From Clavaria fumosa (lineage: Eukaryota > Basidiomycota > Agaricomycetes > Agaricales > Clavariaceae), in the NCBI GenBank assembly GCA_951802425.1, contig OX637805.1, positions 1,860,001 through 1,924,000 of the forward strand: a DNA stretch of 64,000 nt. The letters run 5' to 3'. A program made the position numbers and the translations under genes. Of this stretch, positions 63,133 to 64,000 are shown piece by piece (position 1 is the first letter of the stretch; each line of letters opens with the position of its first letter). The notes under the pieces were generated by a model that made no database searches, was not told the origin of the DNA, and saw only the letters and a list, made by a program, of their open reading frames with translations.

Positions 63133-64000
63133 ATGGCTGCTCCTCTTTATACCACTGACTCCGGACTACTCTGGCACGCTGGGAAAATCATAGTCATGAC
63201 GGTAGGGCTTCCAGCGCGAGGAAAGACTCACATCTCCAGAGCGCTGGAACGCTATTTGCGCTGGCTAGGCGTCAAAACTCTGGTCGTATCTCTGGGCGAC
63301 TACCGTCGCAAGTTTATTGGTGGGGCCCAGAAATTACCACCTGATTACTTCAGCTTTGGTTCGCCTCTCCTTTCTTTCTTACCCTGGGCATCAATCCAAG
63401 CCCTGAAGGAGACCTCGTTTCATAATCACAGGCGAAAAATCTGCAGAAACGATCGCTTTGAGGCAGAAAGTCTCTGCGGGTTGCGAGAGGCACATATGGG
63501 ACTTCTTCGAGAGCGGGGGCCAGGTCGTTGTATATGACGCTAATAACGGGACGAGGGCACAACGCCAAACATTGGCTGAGAAGTTTGACAAAGCAGGAAT
63601 TCTTGTCGTATTACTAGGTAACGCCGATAGGAAACTCCCTGCCTGACGTTGATGTTCATCTAATGCATTTATTCCCAGAAACTCTCTGTGACAATAACGA
63701 GATTATCGAGCGAAATATTCGCAGTGTAAAAATCTCCTCCCCCGACGTGAGAATGAAGCTCTTGCTTGCCATGTTACGAGTTAGCCAACTCCGCCTCTGC
63801 ACCTTCTTAGTATCGAGGATGGAACCCTGACTTAGCCGTGCAAGACTACTATCGGAGGATACGAGATCGCGAACAGCACTACGAACCTGTGACAGAAACG
63901 ACCTGGCCTTACATCCGCATCATCAATGTGGGGTTATCGAATCGCGCATCAATCCTGTACATACGACTCACACTTCTTGATTATTTAGGTTGGCGAGAGG
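63133..64000 (+). CDS. 6-phosphofructo-2-kinase / fructose-2,6-bisphosphatase, 5' part
   Basis: Makes (and, if the phosphatase half beyond the window is intact, removes) fructose 2,6-bisphosphate, the main switch between glycolysis and gluconeogenesis. Exons 63133-63358, 63432-63617, 63679-63746, 63811-63927 and 63989-64000 (continuing) join in phase with GT..AG introns of 61-73 bases. Motifs: a short leader MAAPLYTTDSGLLWHAGK, P-loop GLPARGKTHIS, the RYLRWLGV helix, SLGDYRRK, YDANNGTRAQR (Walker B-like substrate site), CDNNEIIERNIRSVKISSPD, YYRRIRDREQHYEPV and IRIINVGER. The kinase active-site region is complete. The Met at 63133 is the only start in frame. The unspliced frame runs on past exon 1 but makes no sense there. 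It is the first unique gene right of the transposon island. Confidence 0.93.

Noticed and set aside
1..64000. CRISPR arrays, rRNA genes, bacterial-type operons
   Set aside because: None seen; the introns and gene content are eukaryotic.

Overview
The window comes from a filamentous basidiomycete, probably an agaricomycete. The genes have short phase-consistent GT..AG introns of about 50-75 bases. The protein-coding genes (ribosomal protein L28/uL15, RNA polymerase II subunit Rpb11, a mahogunin-like RING ligase, a circularly permuted Mtg1 GTPase, a bHLH factor, a PFKFB-type 6-phosphofructo-2-kinase) all look fungal. The mobile elements are of kinds I know from agaricomycete genomes.

Layout. 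1-19.1 kb is gene space: the 3' end of a Gin4/Hsl1-type kinase (+); RPL28 (-) and RPB11 (+) diverging from one 460-base intergenic region; a RING E3 ligase (-); mitochondrial GTPase MTG1 (-); a conserved-looking protein of unknown function (-); 5 kb without a supported gene; a 106-residue membrane protein (-); a 595-residue bHLH factor (-). 19.2-63.0 kb is a 44-kb island of nested transposable elements. At 63,133 unique sequence resumes with the first exons of a 6-phosphofructo-2-kinase gene (+) that runs off the end.

The island. A pogo/Tigger-like DNA transposon remnant is split by LTR element A copy 1 (225-bp LTR). That copy is split by element B (907-bp LTRs, 25301-41098), which is split by element D (305-bp LTRs, 30883-36778, TSD ATCCC). 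To the right, a piece of another element bounded by 160-bp inverted repeats holds A copy 2 (46383-61685). A copy 2 is split by element C (611-bp LTRs, 55011-61367, TSD TTTCT). All four LTR elements are Ty3/gypsy type with gag-pol on the minus strand. A, C and D end their integrase in a chromodomain, and D alone has intact open frames.

Main observations. (1) Every difference I could find between the paired LTRs of B, C and D (about 45) is a transition explained by decay of an ancestral CpG. Many in-frame stops in A, B and C are TGA where CGA is expected. This points to CpG methylation followed by deamination. (2) Element B carries, on the strand opposite gag-pol, a five-exon gene with a C-X2-C-X6-C-X4-C-X2-C-X6-C cluster, the spacing of a fungal Zn2Cys6 domain. 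(3) Element A carries a third long ORF after the integrase, in both copies, with a coiled coil and a Cys/Lys-rich tail. (4) The unrelated LTRs of C and D each carry three or four CACGTG E-boxes. All exon models, LTR alignments and difference counts were made by eye.
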